DNA of 64,000 nucleotides. Origin: Mesorhizobium sp. WSM4904. Its GTDB lineage: Bacteria; Pseudomonadota; Alphaproteobacteria; Rhizobiales; Rhizobiaceae. Position numbers and translations under genes: made by a program. Each line of letters begins with the position of its first letter. The first letter of the stretch is position 1. Under the pieces are notes generated by a model. It worked only from the letters and a program-made list of their open reading frames with translations. It was not told the DNA's origin and did not search any database. Below, piece by piece: positions 53,601 to 62,681 of the stretch. The stretch is from NCBI RefSeq assembly GCF_029674545.1, contig NZ_CP121354.1, forward strand, positions 4,659,001 through 4,723,000, written 5' to 3'.

Positions 53601-56211
53601 GCGGCGTCTGGTCGCCGCTCTTCGGCAGGATGCCGTTCACGATGTCGAAGGTAGGGGCCATGAACAGGCTGAGGATCAACAGCGCCTGCCACTGCGCGGC
53701 CTGGGTAAAGGGCAGCAGCGTCCAGCCGGCGACGCAGGCCATCACCCAGAAGATCGGGGTGAGCGAGCGGCGGAGGTTATCGACCATCTTCCAGCGCGAC
53801 AGCGCGGGCACGCCGGAGCGCGGGTCGAACATGAAGCCGAGCAATTGCCAGTCGCCGCGCGCCCAGCGGTGGTGGCGCGAAGCGTCGACGGAGTAGCGGG
53901 TCGGATAGTCCTCGACCAGCTCGACGTCGGTGACGAGCGCGGCGCGCGCCAGTGCGCCTTCGAGCAGATCGTGGCTGAGGATGGTGTTTTCCTCGATACG
54001 GTTCTTCAGCGCCGTCTCGAAGGCATCGATATGGTAGAGGCCCTTGCCGGTGAAGGAGCCGTCGCCGAAGACGTCCTGGTAGACGTCGGAGACGGCGAAG
54101 ACGTATGGGTCGAGGCCGCGATTGGCCGAGAAGACGCGCTGGAAGAAGGAGGCGTCGTCGCCGCTGGTCAGCGAGGCGGTGATGCGCGGCTGCAGGATGG
54201 TGTAGCCGGCGGTGACGACGCGCTTGGCCGGGTCGAAATGCGGACGGTTCAGCGGATGCGCGAGCTTGCCGACCAGCGTCGAGACCGCGTCGCGCGTGGT
54301 GCGCGTGTCGGCGTCGAGCGTCATCACATAGGTGACCTTTTCCGGCAGCGGCACGTCGAGCGGCAGGAAGGTGGTGTCGCTGTCGCCGCGCAGCAGCAGG
54401 TTGAGCTCGTGCAGCTTGCCGCGCTTGCGCTCCCAGCCCATCCAGCAGCCTTGCGCCTGATTGTAGAGGCGGCGGCGGTGCAGGAGGTAGAAGCGCGGCG
54501 CGCCTTCGGACGGGTAGCGGGCGTTCAGCCTGGCGATCTCGTCGCGGGCATATTGCAGGATCTCGATGTCGGCTGCGTCGATCTCGGTCTTGGAATCCGG
54601 CCAGTCGGACAAGAGCGCGAAATGGATTTCTTCCGCCGTGTTGGCGAGGTGATGCACCTCGATGTTGCGGATGTTTTCCTCGACGTCGTCGCGCGAGCCG
54701 ATCAGCGAGGGCACCACGACCAGGGTGCGCGCCTCGGCAGGGATGCCGTGCTTGAAGTCATAGCCGACAAGCCTTGTCGGCTTCAGGAACAGCGAGACGA
54801 CGGTGTTGAAGAAGGCCAGCGCGCCTTCGCTGGCGGGCACGGCAAACAGCGCCAGCATCAGCGTGATCGACGGCACGGAGAGGCCGAGATTGGCAAGCGC
54901 CTTGCCCGAAAGGAGGAGCAGCAGCGCTGTCAAAAGGAAAACCGGCACGACAATGCCAAGCCAGCCGGTGGCCGCGAAGGCCCGCTTGAAGGTCACATAG
55001 AACGGAGCCCGGTAGCCGATCGCCTCTTCCAGCTCCTGCCGACGCGGCCCGACCAGGAAAAAGCCGACATCGGTATGCACAGCGGGATCGGCAGTCTCAG
55101 GCACGCCGGACGCATCGGTGACCCCAGGGGTGTGGCCCGCAAGCTCGATCGCCTTTTCGGCGACACGGTATTCGGAGAGGTCGGAGCGGCGCGCAAGCTG
55201 CTCGATCGCGGTGCGGTACTGGTCGCGCGAGAAGAAATCGAGCGCGGCGAAATCGGTGCGTTCGCGCAGCAGCGTGTCGATACGGCTGACGCCTTCGAAC
55301 CAGACCGTCCAGTCGACGTCGTTGATGAGGCGCAGGCCGCGGATGATGTTGCCGGTGGTGACGTTGCCGCTGGAGAGCGTCTGATGCTCGGAGATGATGA
55401 TCTCCTCGGCGTCTGAGCCCGTCTTCTCCAGTTCACCCTCGAGCCATTCCAGCGCCCGGCCGGCGTTCTGCGAGCCGTCGCGCAGGCGGTAGAGGAGCTG
55501 GGTGGCGAAAGTCGTGTCCTGCGCATGCGCGGCGTAGGTCGACAGGATCCTGGTCCGATCGGCATTGTCGTCGGTCGCGAGCACGCGATCGGCGACCTCG
55601 TTGGCTATATGGCGCATCTTACGTGTGCGCTCGACCCGCACCGCGATACGGCGCAGGTTTTCGATCAGCACGAAGCGCAGCAGCGACGGCAGCGCCCAGA
55701 GCTCGCCGATCTTCAGCGGCTCGACCGACTGGAAGCCCTCGACGATCGCCTTGAACATGGTCGCCGAGACCGCGCTGTCGGAATGCTCGACATAGCTCCA
55801 GGCGACGGCGAAGGCGCGCGGCAACGCGGTGCCGTCGGCAAGCTTGAGCGTCGGCAACTGGCGGTAGAAACGGCGCGGCAGGTCGCGCTTGACCTGAAAG
55901 ATGGTCTCCTCGACCAGATAATTGTTGTCGAGCAGCCATTGCGCCGCCGGCGTGATCGTCTCGCCCTTGGCCTGGGCGGCATTGGTCGAGCGGTAGACTT
56001 CGAGAATCTTCCTGGCGCTGTCGCGGATGCGGGCCTGGAATTCGAACGGCGAGAGCCCGAACAGGTCCCTGACCTCGCCCTTGGCCAGCGCGGCACCAAG
56101 CACGCGCAGCCGGTCTTCAGGCAGGAAATTGGAGCGTATCGGCGCTTCCGTGACGGTCGGGAGGCCGGTGCTTGTCTGTTCGATCTTGGTGGGGTTCGTC
56201 TGAATGTTCAT
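47635..56211 (-). CDS. ndvB: Cyclic beta-(1,2)-glucan synthase NdvB (ChvB), GT84-GH94
   Basis: 2858 aa, the largest gene of the window and of normal size for NdvB/ChvB. It makes cyclic beta-1,2-glucan from UDP-glucose at the inner membrane; the product acts in osmoadaptation, motility and nodule or host invasion. A membrane region lies at ~400-480 and ~850-1000. Between them is the GT84 domain with LDADTRT near residue 630 and RYSVDASRHHRWARGDWQL near residue 780. Then come the two beta-sandwich/Glyco_transf_36 parts, and at ~2200-2850 a GH94 phosphorylase-like domain with the acid GGDWNDGMNRVG near residue 2540 for chain-length control. There are no frameshifts. Upstream DNA at 56212-56481 is the promoter region. 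Confidence 0.96.
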   Translation of the reverse strand: MNIQTNPTKIEQTSTGLPTVTEAPIRSNFLPEDRLRVLGAALAKGEVRDLFGLSPFEFQARIRDSARKILEVYRSTNAAQAKGETITPAAQWLLDNNYLVEETIFQVKRDLPRRFYRQLPTLKLADGTALPRAFAVAWSYVEHSDSAVSATMFKAIVEGFQSVEPLKIGELWALPSLLRFVLIENLRRIAVRVERTRKMRHIANEVADRVLATDDNADRTRILSTYAAHAQDTTFATQLLYRLRDGSQNAGRALEWLEGELEKTGSDAEEIIISEHQTLSSGNVTTGNIIRGLRLINDVDWTVWFEGVSRIDTLLRERTDFAALDFFSRDQYRTAIEQLARRSDLSEYRVAEKAIELAGHTPGVTDASGVPETADPAVHTDVGFFLVGPRRQELEEAIGYRAPFYVTFKRAFAATGWLGIVVPVFLLTALLLLLSGKALANLGLSVPSITLMLALFAVPASEGALAFFNTVVSLFLKPTRLVGYDFKHGIPAEARTLVVVPSLIGSRDDVEENIRNIEVHHLANTAEEIHFALLSDWPDSKTEIDAADIEILQYARDEIARLNARYPSEGAPRFYLLHRRRLYNQAQGCWMGWERKRGKLHELNLLLRGDSDTTFLPLDVPLPEKVTYVMTLDADTRTTRDAVSTLVGKLAHPLNRPHFDPAKRVVTAGYTILQPRITASLTSGDDASFFQRVFSANRGLDPYVFAVSDVYQDVFGDGSFTGKGLYHIDAFETALKNRIEENTILSHDLLEGALARAALVTDVELVEDYPTRYSVDASRHHRWARGDWQLLGFMFDPRSGVPALSRWKMVDNLRRSLTPIFWVMACVAGWTLLPFTQAAQWQALLILSLFMAPTFDIVNGILPKSGDQTPRGHFSALARDTVFGTALVALKVLLMAHLAWMMGDAIIRTLYRLFVSRQNLLEWRTASQAHKSGGSDLGAYYSMMYGAVIIGVIGLAIPVLADSTGAFVAFFFAIFWIGSPAVACWISRSAETEDRLRISASDIHALRTVARRTWHYFETFVTAEHHHLPPDNFQESPAPVVAPRTSPTNIGVYLLSVVSARDFGWISLSDAITRIDATMTTIENMPRDRGHLYNWYDTTTLKPLYPLYISAVDSGNLAGHLVAVAAACAEWAEAPSVHLQGDFEGILDTVTILDESLEELPDDRRQLRPLRQRLADRLDGMRRAVMTIKAQPEMASIRTINLAVLAGEIRKLATAIHTEAASPKSDVIADWAARLEATCEAHVHDSHNDESAVSALRTKLLALRGRCRRYAFEMDFSFLMRQERKLLSIGYRVEEHQLDESCYDLLASEARLTSLFAIAKGDLPTEHWFRLGRPIVEIGFKGALMSWSGSMFEYLMPPLVMKEPHGSILNQTSKLIIKRQIQYARSKNVPWGISEAAYNARDRELTYQYTNFGVPGLGLKRGLGQNTVIAPYATILAAQFNPREAVQNLMRLRAIGAMGRHGYYDAVDFTPQRVPEGTDHAVVQNYMAHHSGMSIAAVADAIFEGRLRERFHSDPVIESAELLLQEKAPRDIPAATVRTEADERAKDETETESPDTRIILDPVKALRATSVMSNGRYSVMVTATGSGYSRFGELAVTRWQPDPSEDRLGSYIFLRDTATGDWWSATAEPKRAENERVQTLFADDKASFTKSVGSLRSEVECIVISEGNGEGRRITIYNDGPTDRHIEVTSFAELVLGNEASDNAHPAFSKMFVETEIAPNNGAIFATRRKREKSEPDLTMVHFVTDPSGPSRDAEAETDRRAFIGRGRTIANAVAFDPGVRLGGGQGFTLDPVAALRRQVRVPANKKISLTFWTVVGANRGELDEAIGRLDHQESFARQAMLAWTRSQVQTRHLGLSLTDAANVQKLARYLIYPDPFLRLPAESIASGLGRQSSLWPTSISGDFPIFLVRIGDVADLEIVAQALRFQEYMRARGMMIDFVVVNEQASSYVQDLQRAVETLCENSRLRGRELGPRQHIFAVRRDLMDEPTYKTLLSVARVALHTRNGTIFDQLERAETAALQARDALLQAEGAPARQPSPPLPEPAPASQGADIAADGTGLSLWNGFGGFDGDGRHYVTRLTGRRTTPQPWINVISNASFGFHVSAEGAGFTWSRNSRDYQLTPWSNDPVSNRPGEGFYIHDQLSGKAFSPMAAVVRDPSMIYETWHGQGFSTFRSKRGPLSMDLTQVVDPVDPVKITRLRIQNTGSAPARLRVYAFAEWVLGGHRSRTAATIVPTRDAATGAMLAQNPYGLDFGERVAFLAATAPVHSVTADRAEFIGRHGTTEYPQAVLGGVGLSGRVEAGDDPCAVIASDIDIPASGDVTLFWLLGDAATAAEASALVQTHRGKDFDQRLADNERVWRGFLDTIQVETPDKALNAMVNHWLPYQSLACRIRARSAFYQASGAFGFRDQLQDTLALLAHDPKLARDQILNAARRQFPEGDVQHWWLPRTDAGVRTMISDDVVWLAHATARYVEVTGDSAILKEQIPFIDGQELGEGEHDAFFTPEITKTTASLYDHCARALDLAIKRSSPAGLPLILGGDWNDGMNRVGEGGKGESVWLGWFLLKTLGDFAPVAKGQGDGKRAQAWTKHADLLKRALESTAWDGQWYRRGSFDDGTPLGSHNSDECKIDSIAQSWSVLSGEGDPARSTTAMEQATKMLVDDELKIVKLFTPPFSNSHNDPGYIKSYPPGVRENGGQYTHAATWFVIALAEMGRTDEAYRCFSMLNPVNHASDEAAAEHYRVEPYVVAADIYAGEGKGGRGGWTWYTGSAGWLYRAAVEGILGIERRGKQITFRPKLPGHWDGYAATLKMFDGEIKVRVTRDKKTKSISLEVNGSKTKSGSFEPKAGEKTEVVVKIPA

Positions 56212-56481
56212 TGATTATTCCGTAAGGCGGGCGCGATGCGGCGTCACCGCCACGGCAATGGCCCTAAAACCGGTTCAAATGCAATTGGTTGCATGTCAGG
56301 TTCGGCCGAAAGTTTTCTTGCGCTCCATGACAGGGGCGTCCCCTTTCGACAACTCAAGGGCGAACGCCCCACGCTTCCTTGCCCCAGGTTCGATCAGGGG
56401 AAGGATTCAGGCTTTTTCGTGATACATGCAAGGGGCCGGGCGATATTTCGCCGACGCCGCGATCATGTTTGGCAACAGCCG

Positions 56482-57069
56482 TTAACCGTTAGCGGCCAGA
56501 CCGAGGAACCTGATGACGAAGACCTGCCCCTGCCCTTCGGGCTCGAGGCGCAGCTTCGGGCTCGTCCGAGCGAGGATGAGCGCATCGAGCGGTCCTAATA
56601 ACGAGACGCTATCCATCGGGACTTTGATGCTGCCGCCAACCGGCAAAACAATCGTCGTGCCGTCGCCCGGCACGATTTCCACCTGACCTTGGAGCGGCAA
56701 GCGCTCGACCGCATGACTGAAGCGCCCGCGCCGGGTCATGACGTTGAGATCGGTGATCGGGCCGCCGATCAAGGCGGCACCGGTCCGCACGTCGCCCGGA
56801 AAGGAAAGCGGCGCCGAAGCTGCCGTCAGCCGCGCCGGCGGCAGGCCGGCGATGTCGAGCACGATGCCGTCCCCTTCCAGCACCGCTAGCGTGCGATCGA
56901 CCCCGACAAAGCTGGAGAACGGCCCACCGGTCTCGACGCGCGCCATCGAGATGCGCCAGTCGAAATCGTCGAGACCGGCGCCGTCGGGCGAGATGGCAAT
57001 CTCGGTAGTCGTGCCGCCGCCATTCTTCCACGGCATGACGCGGTAGCCGGCGGCACGAAGAATGCGCAT
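56482..57069 (-). CDS. hutD: HutD family protein (histidine utilisation, cupin-like)
   Basis: 195 aa from ATG 57069 (MRILRAAGYRVMPWKNGGGTT), starting 4 bp after the hutU stop. The N-terminal MPWKNGGGTTTEIAISP and later FDWRISMARVETGGPFSSF are HutD signatures. HutD is a bicupin believed to limit or govern histidine catabolism by binding a pathway intermediate (formylglutamate has been proposed). It is the last gene of the hut operon on this strand. Confidence 0.9.
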   Translation of the reverse strand: MRILRAAGYRVMPWKNGGGTTTEIAISPDGAGLDDFDWRISMARVETGGPFSSFVGVDRTLAVLEGDGIVLDIAGLPPARLTAASAPLSFPGDVRTGAALIGGPITDLNVMTRRGRFSHAVERLPLQGQVEIVPGDGTTIVLPVGGSIKVPMDSVSLLGPLDALILARTSPKLRLEPEGQGQVFVIRFLGLAANG

Positions 57070-57073
57070 CGCG

Positions 57074-58744
57074 TCAGCCCAGGATGCCCGGCAGGTTGAG
57101 CTGGTGCTCTTTCGCGCATTGGATGGCGATGTCGTAGCCGGCATCGGCATGGCGCATGACGCCGGTCGCCGGGTCGTTCCACAGCACGCGTTCCAGCCGC
57201 CTTGCCGCGTCAGGCGTGCCGTCGGCCACGATCACCATACCGGCATGCTGCGAAAAGCCCATGCCGACGCCGCCGCCGTGATGCAGCGACACCCAGGTGG
57301 CGCCGGACGCGGTGTTGAGCAGCGCGTTGAGCAGCGGCCAGTCGGAAACGGCGTCCGAGCCGTCCTTCATCGACTCTGTCTCGCGGTTCGGCGAGGCGAC
57401 CGAGCCGGAATCGAGATGGTCGCGGCCGATGACGACCGGCGCCTTGAGCTCGCCCCTGGCGACCATCTCGTTGAAGGCGAGGCCGAGGCGGTGGCGGTCG
57501 CCGAGGCCGACCCAGCAGATGCGCGCCGGCAAACCCTGGAAGGAGATGCGCTGGCGTGCCATGTCGAGCCAATTGTGCAGATGCGTGTTGCCGGGCGTGA
57601 GCTCGCGCACCTTGGCGTCGGTCTTGTAGATATCTTCCGGATCGCCCGAGAGCGCTGCCCAGCGGAACGGGCCGATGCCGCGGCAGAACAGCGGGCGGAT
57701 ATAGGCCGGCACGAAGCCCGGGAAGGCGAAGGCGTTCTCGAAACCTTCATCCTTGGCCACCTGGCGGATGTTGTTGCCATAGTCGAGCGTCGGAACGCCG
57801 GCATTCCAGAACGCCACCATCGCCTCGACATGCTCGCGCATCGACGCGCGGGCGGCCTTTTCGACGGCCTTCGGGTCGGATGTGCGCTTCTCGCGCCATT
57901 CGGCCATGGTCCATCCTTTGGGCAGATAGCCGTTGATGGGATCATGCGCCGAGGTCTGGTCGGTGAGAATATCCGGGCGGATGCCGCGCTTGAACATTTC
58001 CGGCACGATCTCGGCGGCATTGCCGAGCAGGCCGACCGACTTCGCCTCGCCGGCCTTGGTCCAGCGCTCGATCATCTCCATGGCCTCATCCAGAGTCTCG
58101 GCCTTCTCGTCGAGATAGCGGGTGCGCAAACGGAAATCGATCGAGTCCGGATTGCATTCGATGGCGAGGCAGCACGCGCCGGCCATGACGGCCGCCAGAG
58201 GCTGAGCGCCGCCCATGCCGCCGAGGCCGGCGGTCAGGATCCACTTGCCCTCGAGATTGCCGCCATAGTGCTGGCGGCCGGCCTCGACAAAAGTCTCGTA
58301 GGTGCCCTGAACGATGCCTTGCGTGCCGATATAGATCCACGAGCCGGCCGTCATCTGGCCGTACATCATCAGGCCTTTTCGATCGAGCTCGTTGAATTTC
58401 TCCCAGGTCGCCCAGTGCGGCACGATGTTGGAATTGGCGATCAGGACGCGCGGCGCATCCTTATGGGTGCGGAAGACGCCGACCGGCTTGCCGGACTGCA
58501 CCAGCAGCGTCTCGTCCTCGCCGAGCGTCTTCAGCGAAGCGGCGATACGGTCGAAATCGTTCCAGGTGCGCGCCGCCCGGCCGATGCCGCCATAGACGAC
58601 CAGCTCGTTCGGGTTCTCGGCGACCTGCGGGTCGAGATTGTTCATCAGCATGCGCAGCGGCGCCTCGGTCGTCCAATAGCGGGCGTTGAGCTTGTCGCCG
58701 CGCGGGGCACGCACTTCGCGGATGTTGTGGCGGGGATCGGTCAT
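57074..58744 (-). CDS. hutU: Urocanate hydratase HutU
   Basis: 556 aa from ATG 58744 ([16 protein letters not shown]), behind GGGAAGTG. NAD-dependent enzyme converting urocanate to imidazolonepropionate. NAD-binding [15 protein letters not shown] is near residue 170, [18 protein letters not shown] near 200, and the C-terminal region near residue 480-500 includes [19 protein letters not shown]. Second step of histidine degradation. It is 37 bp after hutG. Confidence 0.96.
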   Translation of the reverse strand: MTDPRHNIREVRAPRGDKLNARYWTTEAPLRMLMNNLDPQVAENPNELVVYGGIGRAARTWNDFDRIAASLKTLGEDETLLVQSGKPVGVFRTHKDAPRVLIANSNIVPHWATWEKFNELDRKGLMMYGQMTAGSWIYIGTQGIVQGTYETFVEAGRQHYGGNLEGKWILTAGLGGMGGAQPLAAVMAGACCLAIECNPDSIDFRLRTRYLDEKAETLDEAMEMIERWTKAGEAKSVGLLGNAAEIVPEMFKRGIRPDILTDQTSAHDPINGYLPKGWTMAEWREKRTSDPKAVEKAARASMREHVEAMVAFWNAGVPTLDYGNNIRQVAKDEGFENAFAFPGFVPAYIRPLFCRGIGPFRWAALSGDPEDIYKTDAKVRELTPGNTHLHNWLDMARQRISFQGLPARICWVGLGDRHRLGLAFNEMVARGELKAPVVIGRDHLDSGSVASPNRETESMKDGSDAVSDWPLLNALLNTASGATWVSLHHGGGVGMGFSQHAGMVIVADGTPDAARRLERVLWNDPATGVMRHADAGYDIAIQCAKEHQLNLPGILG

Positions 58745-58781
58745 ATGGTCACTTCCCTTTCGATGAGGTGCGGCGGGCGCG

Positions 58782-59600
58782 TCAGCGCGCGGCCCAGGCA
58801 ATCGCGGTTTCGAGAATGGTCTTCAGCGTGGCGCGGATCGGCGCGGCGTAGCTCGGGTCGTAAGGCACCGGCCAGTTTTCCGGCGCTCCCTTTTCATTGG
58901 GCTCGCGCATGTAGCCGCGGTTGGAGAGTTCCATCTGCAGCGCGTGGATGCCGTTCTGCGGCTGGCCGAAGCTGCGCGTGATCCAGCCACCCTTGAAGCG
59001 GCCGTTGACCACCCAGCTCTCGCCGGTCGCGGCGAGAATCGCGGCCACCTCTTCCTGCAGCGACGGATCGGTGCTCTTGCCGTCATTGGTGCCGAGATTG
59101 AAGACGGGCAGCGTGCCTTCGAACAGGCGCGGCAGCACCGAGCGGATCGAGTGGCAGTCATAGAGCACGATCTTTTCGTGCATGCCGCGCAGCCGACCGA
59201 TCTCGGCCTGCAGGGCGGCATGATACGGTACGAAATAAGTTTCGCGGCGCTGGTCGATCTCGGATGGCGTCGGCTCCTCGCCCATGCGGTAGAGCGGGTC
59301 ACCATCGAAAGTGTCTGTCGGGCAGAGCGTGGTCGTCGCCTGTCCCGGATAGAGCGAGACGCCGGAAGGATCGCGGTTGACGTCGATGACGGTGCGCGAG
59401 ATGGCGGTGTGCACGACGGTCGCACCGAGGTCGGCGGCGAAGTCGTAGAGCCTGTCGATCCACCAGTCGCAGTCGCGGCGCCCGAGCCAGGTCGAGACCA
59501 GCCGGCTGTCGAGCCCGGCAAGGTCGATGCCGGTGTGCGGGATCGAGACCAGCAGCGGCGCGGTGCCGCGCGTGATGGTGAGCCAGGAAGGGGTGGTCAT
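58782..59600 (-). CDS. hutG: N-formylglutamate deformylase HutG
   Basis: 272 aa, starting at ATG 59600 behind GGGAGATTTTCT. N-formylglutamate amidohydrolase family: [11 protein letters not shown] near residue 17, [33 protein letters not shown], and the metal site [14 protein letters not shown]. It removes the formyl group from N-formylglutamate, giving glutamate and formate, the last step of the HutF route. It is separated from hutH by a 217-bp stretch that is mostly palindromic repeat. Confidence 0.93.
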   Translation of the reverse strand: MTTPSWLTITRGTAPLLVSIPHTGIDLAGLDSRLVSTWLGRRDCDWWIDRLYDFAADLGATVVHTAISRTVIDVNRDPSGVSLYPGQATTTLCPTDTFDGDPLYRMGEEPTPSEIDQRRETYFVPYHAALQAEIGRLRGMHEKIVLYDCHSIRSVLPRLFEGTLPVFNLGTNDGKSTDPSLQEEVAAILAATGESWVVNGRFKGGWITRSFGQPQNGIHALQMELSNRGYMREPNEKGAPENWPVPYDPSYAAPIRATLKTILETAIAWAAR

Positions 59601-59629
59601 AGAAAATCTCCCTGCGCTGGAGTTCTACG

Positions 59630-59792
59630 ACGCCCCCCTCTGTCCTGCCGGACATCTCCCCCACTTGGGGGGAGATTGGCGGCTTCGGCGCCTCGCTTGG
59701 TCCTGCGGCTTTGGAGATTGGCGAAAGCCGGCGCGACGGCTGATCTCCCCCCTTGTGGGGGAGATGTCCGGCAGGACAGAGGGGGGCGCGAA
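59630..59792. repeat. Palindromic mosaic repeat (type B) inside the hut operon
   Basis: Left arm CGCCCCCCTCTGTCCTGCCG and GACATCTCCCCCACTTGGGG; right arm CCCCCCTTGTGGGGGAGATG and TCCGGCAGGACAGAGGGGGG, ending near 59790. It lies between hutH (59821) and hutG (59600), which are otherwise co-directional. Confidence 0.88.
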
Positions 59793-59820
59793 GGAACTCG
59801 ACCTCTCATGGCGTGAAGCC

Positions 59821-61356
59821 TCACGACGCAATCCCCGGCAACACAACCGCGCTCGCCGCTTTCACCGCGGCGCCGCTGCGCACCAGGGCGATCGCCTTTT
59901 CCATGTCGGGGTGGAAATGCCGGTCATTGTCGAGATGCGGCACTTCGGTCCGGACCAGCTTGCGCACGGCTTCCAGCGCATCGCTGGACGCCAGCGGTGC
60001 ATGGAAATCGCAGCCCTGGGCCGCCGCGAGCAGCTCGATGCCGATCACGGCGGTCGCGTTCTCGATCATGCCGAGCAGCCGGCGCGCGCCGTGGGCGGCC
60101 ATCGAGACATGGTCTTCCTGGTTGGCCGAGGTCGGAATGGAATCGACGCTCGCCGGATAGGCCTTCTGCTTGTTTTCCGAAACGAGCGCGGCCGCCGTCA
60201 CCTGCGGGATCATGAAACCGGAATTCAGGCCAGGCTTCGGCGTCAGGAAGGCCGGCATGCCGGAGAGCGCCGGATCGACCAGCATGGCGATGCGGCGCTC
60301 CGACAGCGAGCCGATCTCACAGACGGCGAGCGCGATCATATCGGCGGCGAAGGCCACTGGCTCGGCATGGAAATTGCCGCCCGAAAGCGCCGTGTCGTCC
60401 TCAGCGAAGATCAGCGGATTGTCGGTCACGCCGTTGGCCTCGGTTTCAAGCGTATCGGCGGCCTTGCGCAGCACGTCGAGCGCGGCGCCCATCACCTGCG
60501 GCTGGCAGCGCAGGCAATACGGGTCCTGCACGCGCTCGTCGCCGACGCGGTGCGATTCACGGATGGCGCTGCCGGCCATCAGGTTGCGCAGCGCATCGGC
60601 CGTCTCGATCTGGCCGCGATGTTTCCTCAACAGATGGATGCGCGGATCGAAGGGCGCGTCCGAGCCGCGGGCGGCGTCGGTCGACAGCGCGCCGGCGACC
60701 AGCGCCGACTGGTAAAGCGTCTCGGCCTCGAACAGGCCGGCGAGCGCAAAGGCGGTCGAGAACTGCGTGCCGTTGAGCAGCGCGAGACCCTCCTTGGCGC
60801 CGAGCGTCACCGGCTCCAGCCCGTGCGAGACGAAAGCGACCTTGGCCGGGAAGCGGCCATGGGGCGTGAAGCATTCGCCGACGCCGATCATGACCGCCGT
60901 CATATGCGAGAGCGGCGCGAGATCGCCGGAGGCACCGACCGAGCCCTGCGCCGGCACCACCGGGATGACGTCATTGGCAAGCATCCCTTGAAGCAGGTCG
61001 ATAGTCTCGGCCCTTACACCGGACGCGCCCTGGGCGAGGCTCGCAAGCTTCAGCGCCATCATCAGCCGCACCACCGCGACCGGCATCGGCTCGCCGACGC
61101 CGGCGGCATGCGAGAGCACGATGTTGCGCTGGAGCGTTTCGAGATCGTTTGCCGGAATGCGGACGCTGGCCAATTTGCCGAAGCCGGTGTTGATGCCATA
61201 GACCGGTTCGCCCTTGGCGACGATGCGGGCGACCGCTTCGGCGCTGGCCTTGATCTTCGGCCGGCAGGCATCATCAAGCTTCGGCACGGCGCCGCGATAG
61301 ATGGCCTGCCAGTCGGCAAGCGTCGCGCTGCCGGGCTTCAGGATCAGTTCGGTCAT
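59821..61356 (-). CDS. hutH: Histidine ammonia-lyase HutH
   Basis: 511 aa from ATG 61356, overlapping the hutI stop in ATGA. The MIO prosthetic group forms from A142-S143-G144 in [15 protein letters not shown]53 ([10 protein letters not shown]) and the QPQVMGA and [12 protein letters not shown] segments are active-site elements. It converts histidine to urocanate. Length is standard. The open frame upstream of 61356 overlaps hutI and is not used. Confidence 0.96.
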   Translation of the reverse strand: MTELILKPGSATLADWQAIYRGAVPKLDDACRPKIKASAEAVARIVAKGEPVYGINTGFGKLASVRIPANDLETLQRNIVLSHAAGVGEPMPVAVVRLMMALKLASLAQGASGVRAETIDLLQGMLANDVIPVVPAQGSVGASGDLAPLSHMTAVMIGVGECFTPHGRFPAKVAFVSHGLEPVTLGAKEGLALLNGTQFSTAFALAGLFEAETLYQSALVAGALSTDAARGSDAPFDPRIHLLRKHRGQIETADALRNLMAGSAIRESHRVGDERVQDPYCLRCQPQVMGAALDVLRKAADTLETEANGVTDNPLIFAEDDTALSGGNFHAEPVAFAADMIALAVCEIGSLSERRIAMLVDPALSGMPAFLTPKPGLNSGFMIPQVTAAALVSENKQKAYPASVDSIPTSANQEDHVSMAAHGARRLLGMIENATAVIGIELLAAAQGCDFHAPLASSDALEAVRKLVRTEVPHLDNDRHFHPDMEKAIALVRSGAAVKAASAVVLPGIAS

Positions 61357-62594
61357 TGTCCTCTCCAGATGCGGGCATGGAGCGGGTTGAAGCCCATGCG
61401 GTAGACGAGTTCGGCCGGGCGCTCGATGTTCCAGATGGCAAGGTCGGCCGACTTGCCGGCTTCCAGCGTGCCGGTCTTGTCGAGCAGGCCCAGAGCCCGC
61501 GCGGCCTCGCGTGTGACGCCGGCGAGGCATTCGTCGACGGTCATGCCGAAGAGCGTCGCGGCCATGTTCATGGTGAGCAGCAGCGAGGTGAGCGGCGAGG
61601 TGCCAGGGTTGCTGTCGGTGGCCACCGCCATCCTTACGCCGTGCTGGCGGAACAGATCGACCGGCGGCTTCTTGGTCTCGCGGATGAAGTAGTAGGCGCC
61701 GGGCAGGATCGTCGCGACGGTGCCGGCCTTGGCCATCGCCGCGGCGCCCTCCTCGTCGGTGTATTCCAGATGATCGGCCGATAGCGCGCCATAGCGGGCG
61801 GCAAGTGCTGCGCCATGCAGGTTGGAGAGCTGGTCGGCGTGGAGCTTTACCGGCAGGCCGAGCGCCTCCGCCTTGTCGAAGACGCGCGCGATCTGTTCCG
61901 GCGAGAAGGCGATGCCCTCGCAAAAACCATCGACGGCGTCGGCGAGCCTTTCGGCGGCGACTTCCGGCAAAATCGTATCGGCGACGAGATCGATGAAAGC
62001 GTCCTTGTCGCCCTTGGCTTCCGGCGGCAGCGCGTGGGCGGCGAGGCAGGTCGTGCGGACCGTGACCGGGCGCTCACCGACCAAACGGCGGGCGGCGCGC
62101 AGCGACTTCTTTTCATTGTCAGCATCGAGGCCGTAGCCTGATTTGACCTCGACAGTTGTCACGCCCTCGGCGATCAACGCATCGAGGCGCGGCAGCGTCT
62201 CAGTGACGAGCTCGTCCTCGCTGGCGGCACGCAGCGACTTGACCGAGGAGACGATGCCGCCCCCAGCGCGAGCCACTTCTTCATAAGTGGCGCCGGCCAG
62301 CCGCATTTCGAATTCGTTGGCGCGGTTGCCGGCATAGACGAGATGTGTGTGGCAGTCGATCAGGCCGGGCGTGATCCAGCGGCCCGCGCAATCGATGTTT
62401 TCGGCGCCCTGCCCGAGCGCCACCGGCAAATCGGCCTCGGCGCCGGCGTAGACAATGAGCCCGTCGCGAGCGGCGACGGCACCTTTTTCGACGATGCCCA
62501 GGCCTGCCGCGCCTTCGGCCATGGTCGCCAGGCGCGCGTTGCGCCACAGACGAAGGCCGCTCTTCCCGTTTTCTCCACCCATCGTCTTTTCCAT
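61353..62594 (-). CDS. hutI: Imidazolonepropionase HutI
   Basis: 413 aa from ATG 62594; ATG 62582 (MGGENGK) is another possible start. Amidohydrolase-superfamily enzyme with metal ligands in [14 protein letters not shown], a His in KLHADQLSN and an Asp in [15 protein letters not shown]. It opens imidazolonepropionate to N-formimidoylglutamate. First gene of the minus-strand hut operon, with a palindromic operator 18 bp upstream. Confidence 0.95.
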   Translation of the reverse strand: MEKTMGGENGKSGLRLWRNARLATMAEGAAGLGIVEKGAVAARDGLIVYAGAEADLPVALGQGAENIDCAGRWITPGLIDCHTHLVYAGNRANEFEMRLAGATYEEVARAGGGIVSSVKSLRAASEDELVTETLPRLDALIAEGVTTVEVKSGYGLDADNEKKSLRAARRLVGERPVTVRTTCLAAHALPPEAKGDKDAFIDLVADTILPEVAAERLADAVDGFCEGIAFSPEQIARVFDKAEALGLPVKLHADQLSNLHGAALAARYGALSADHLEYTDEEGAAAMAKAGTVATILPGAYYFIRETKKPPVDLFRQHGVRMAVATDSNPGTSPLTSLLLTMNMAATLFGMTVDECLAGVTREAARALGLLDKTGTLEAGKSADLAIWNIERPAELVYRMGFNPLHARIWRGQ

Positions 62595-62611
62595 TTGAAA
62601 GGATGGCAATT

Positions 62612-62623
62612 ATGTATATACAT
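62612..62623. promoter_or_regulatory. Probable HutC operator in the hutI-hutF divergent promoter
   Basis: ATGTATATACAT is a perfect 12-bp palindrome with the TGTATATACA core that is the known recognition sequence of HutC, the GntR-type repressor relieved by urocanate. It lies between the divergent hutI and hutF starts, so one site could control both. hutC itself is not in the window. Confidence 0.8.
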
Positions 62624-62681
62624 ATTGAAACGCGACGCAAGTGGTAATGTCGCTCGGACATTCAGATTCGGGAGTTGGGAC

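Noticed and set aside
49372..55416. Several 590-620-codon plus-strand frames opposite ndvB
   Set aside because: All lie antisense to ndvB, a full-length recognisable synthase, and show the shadow composition of high-GC DNA.
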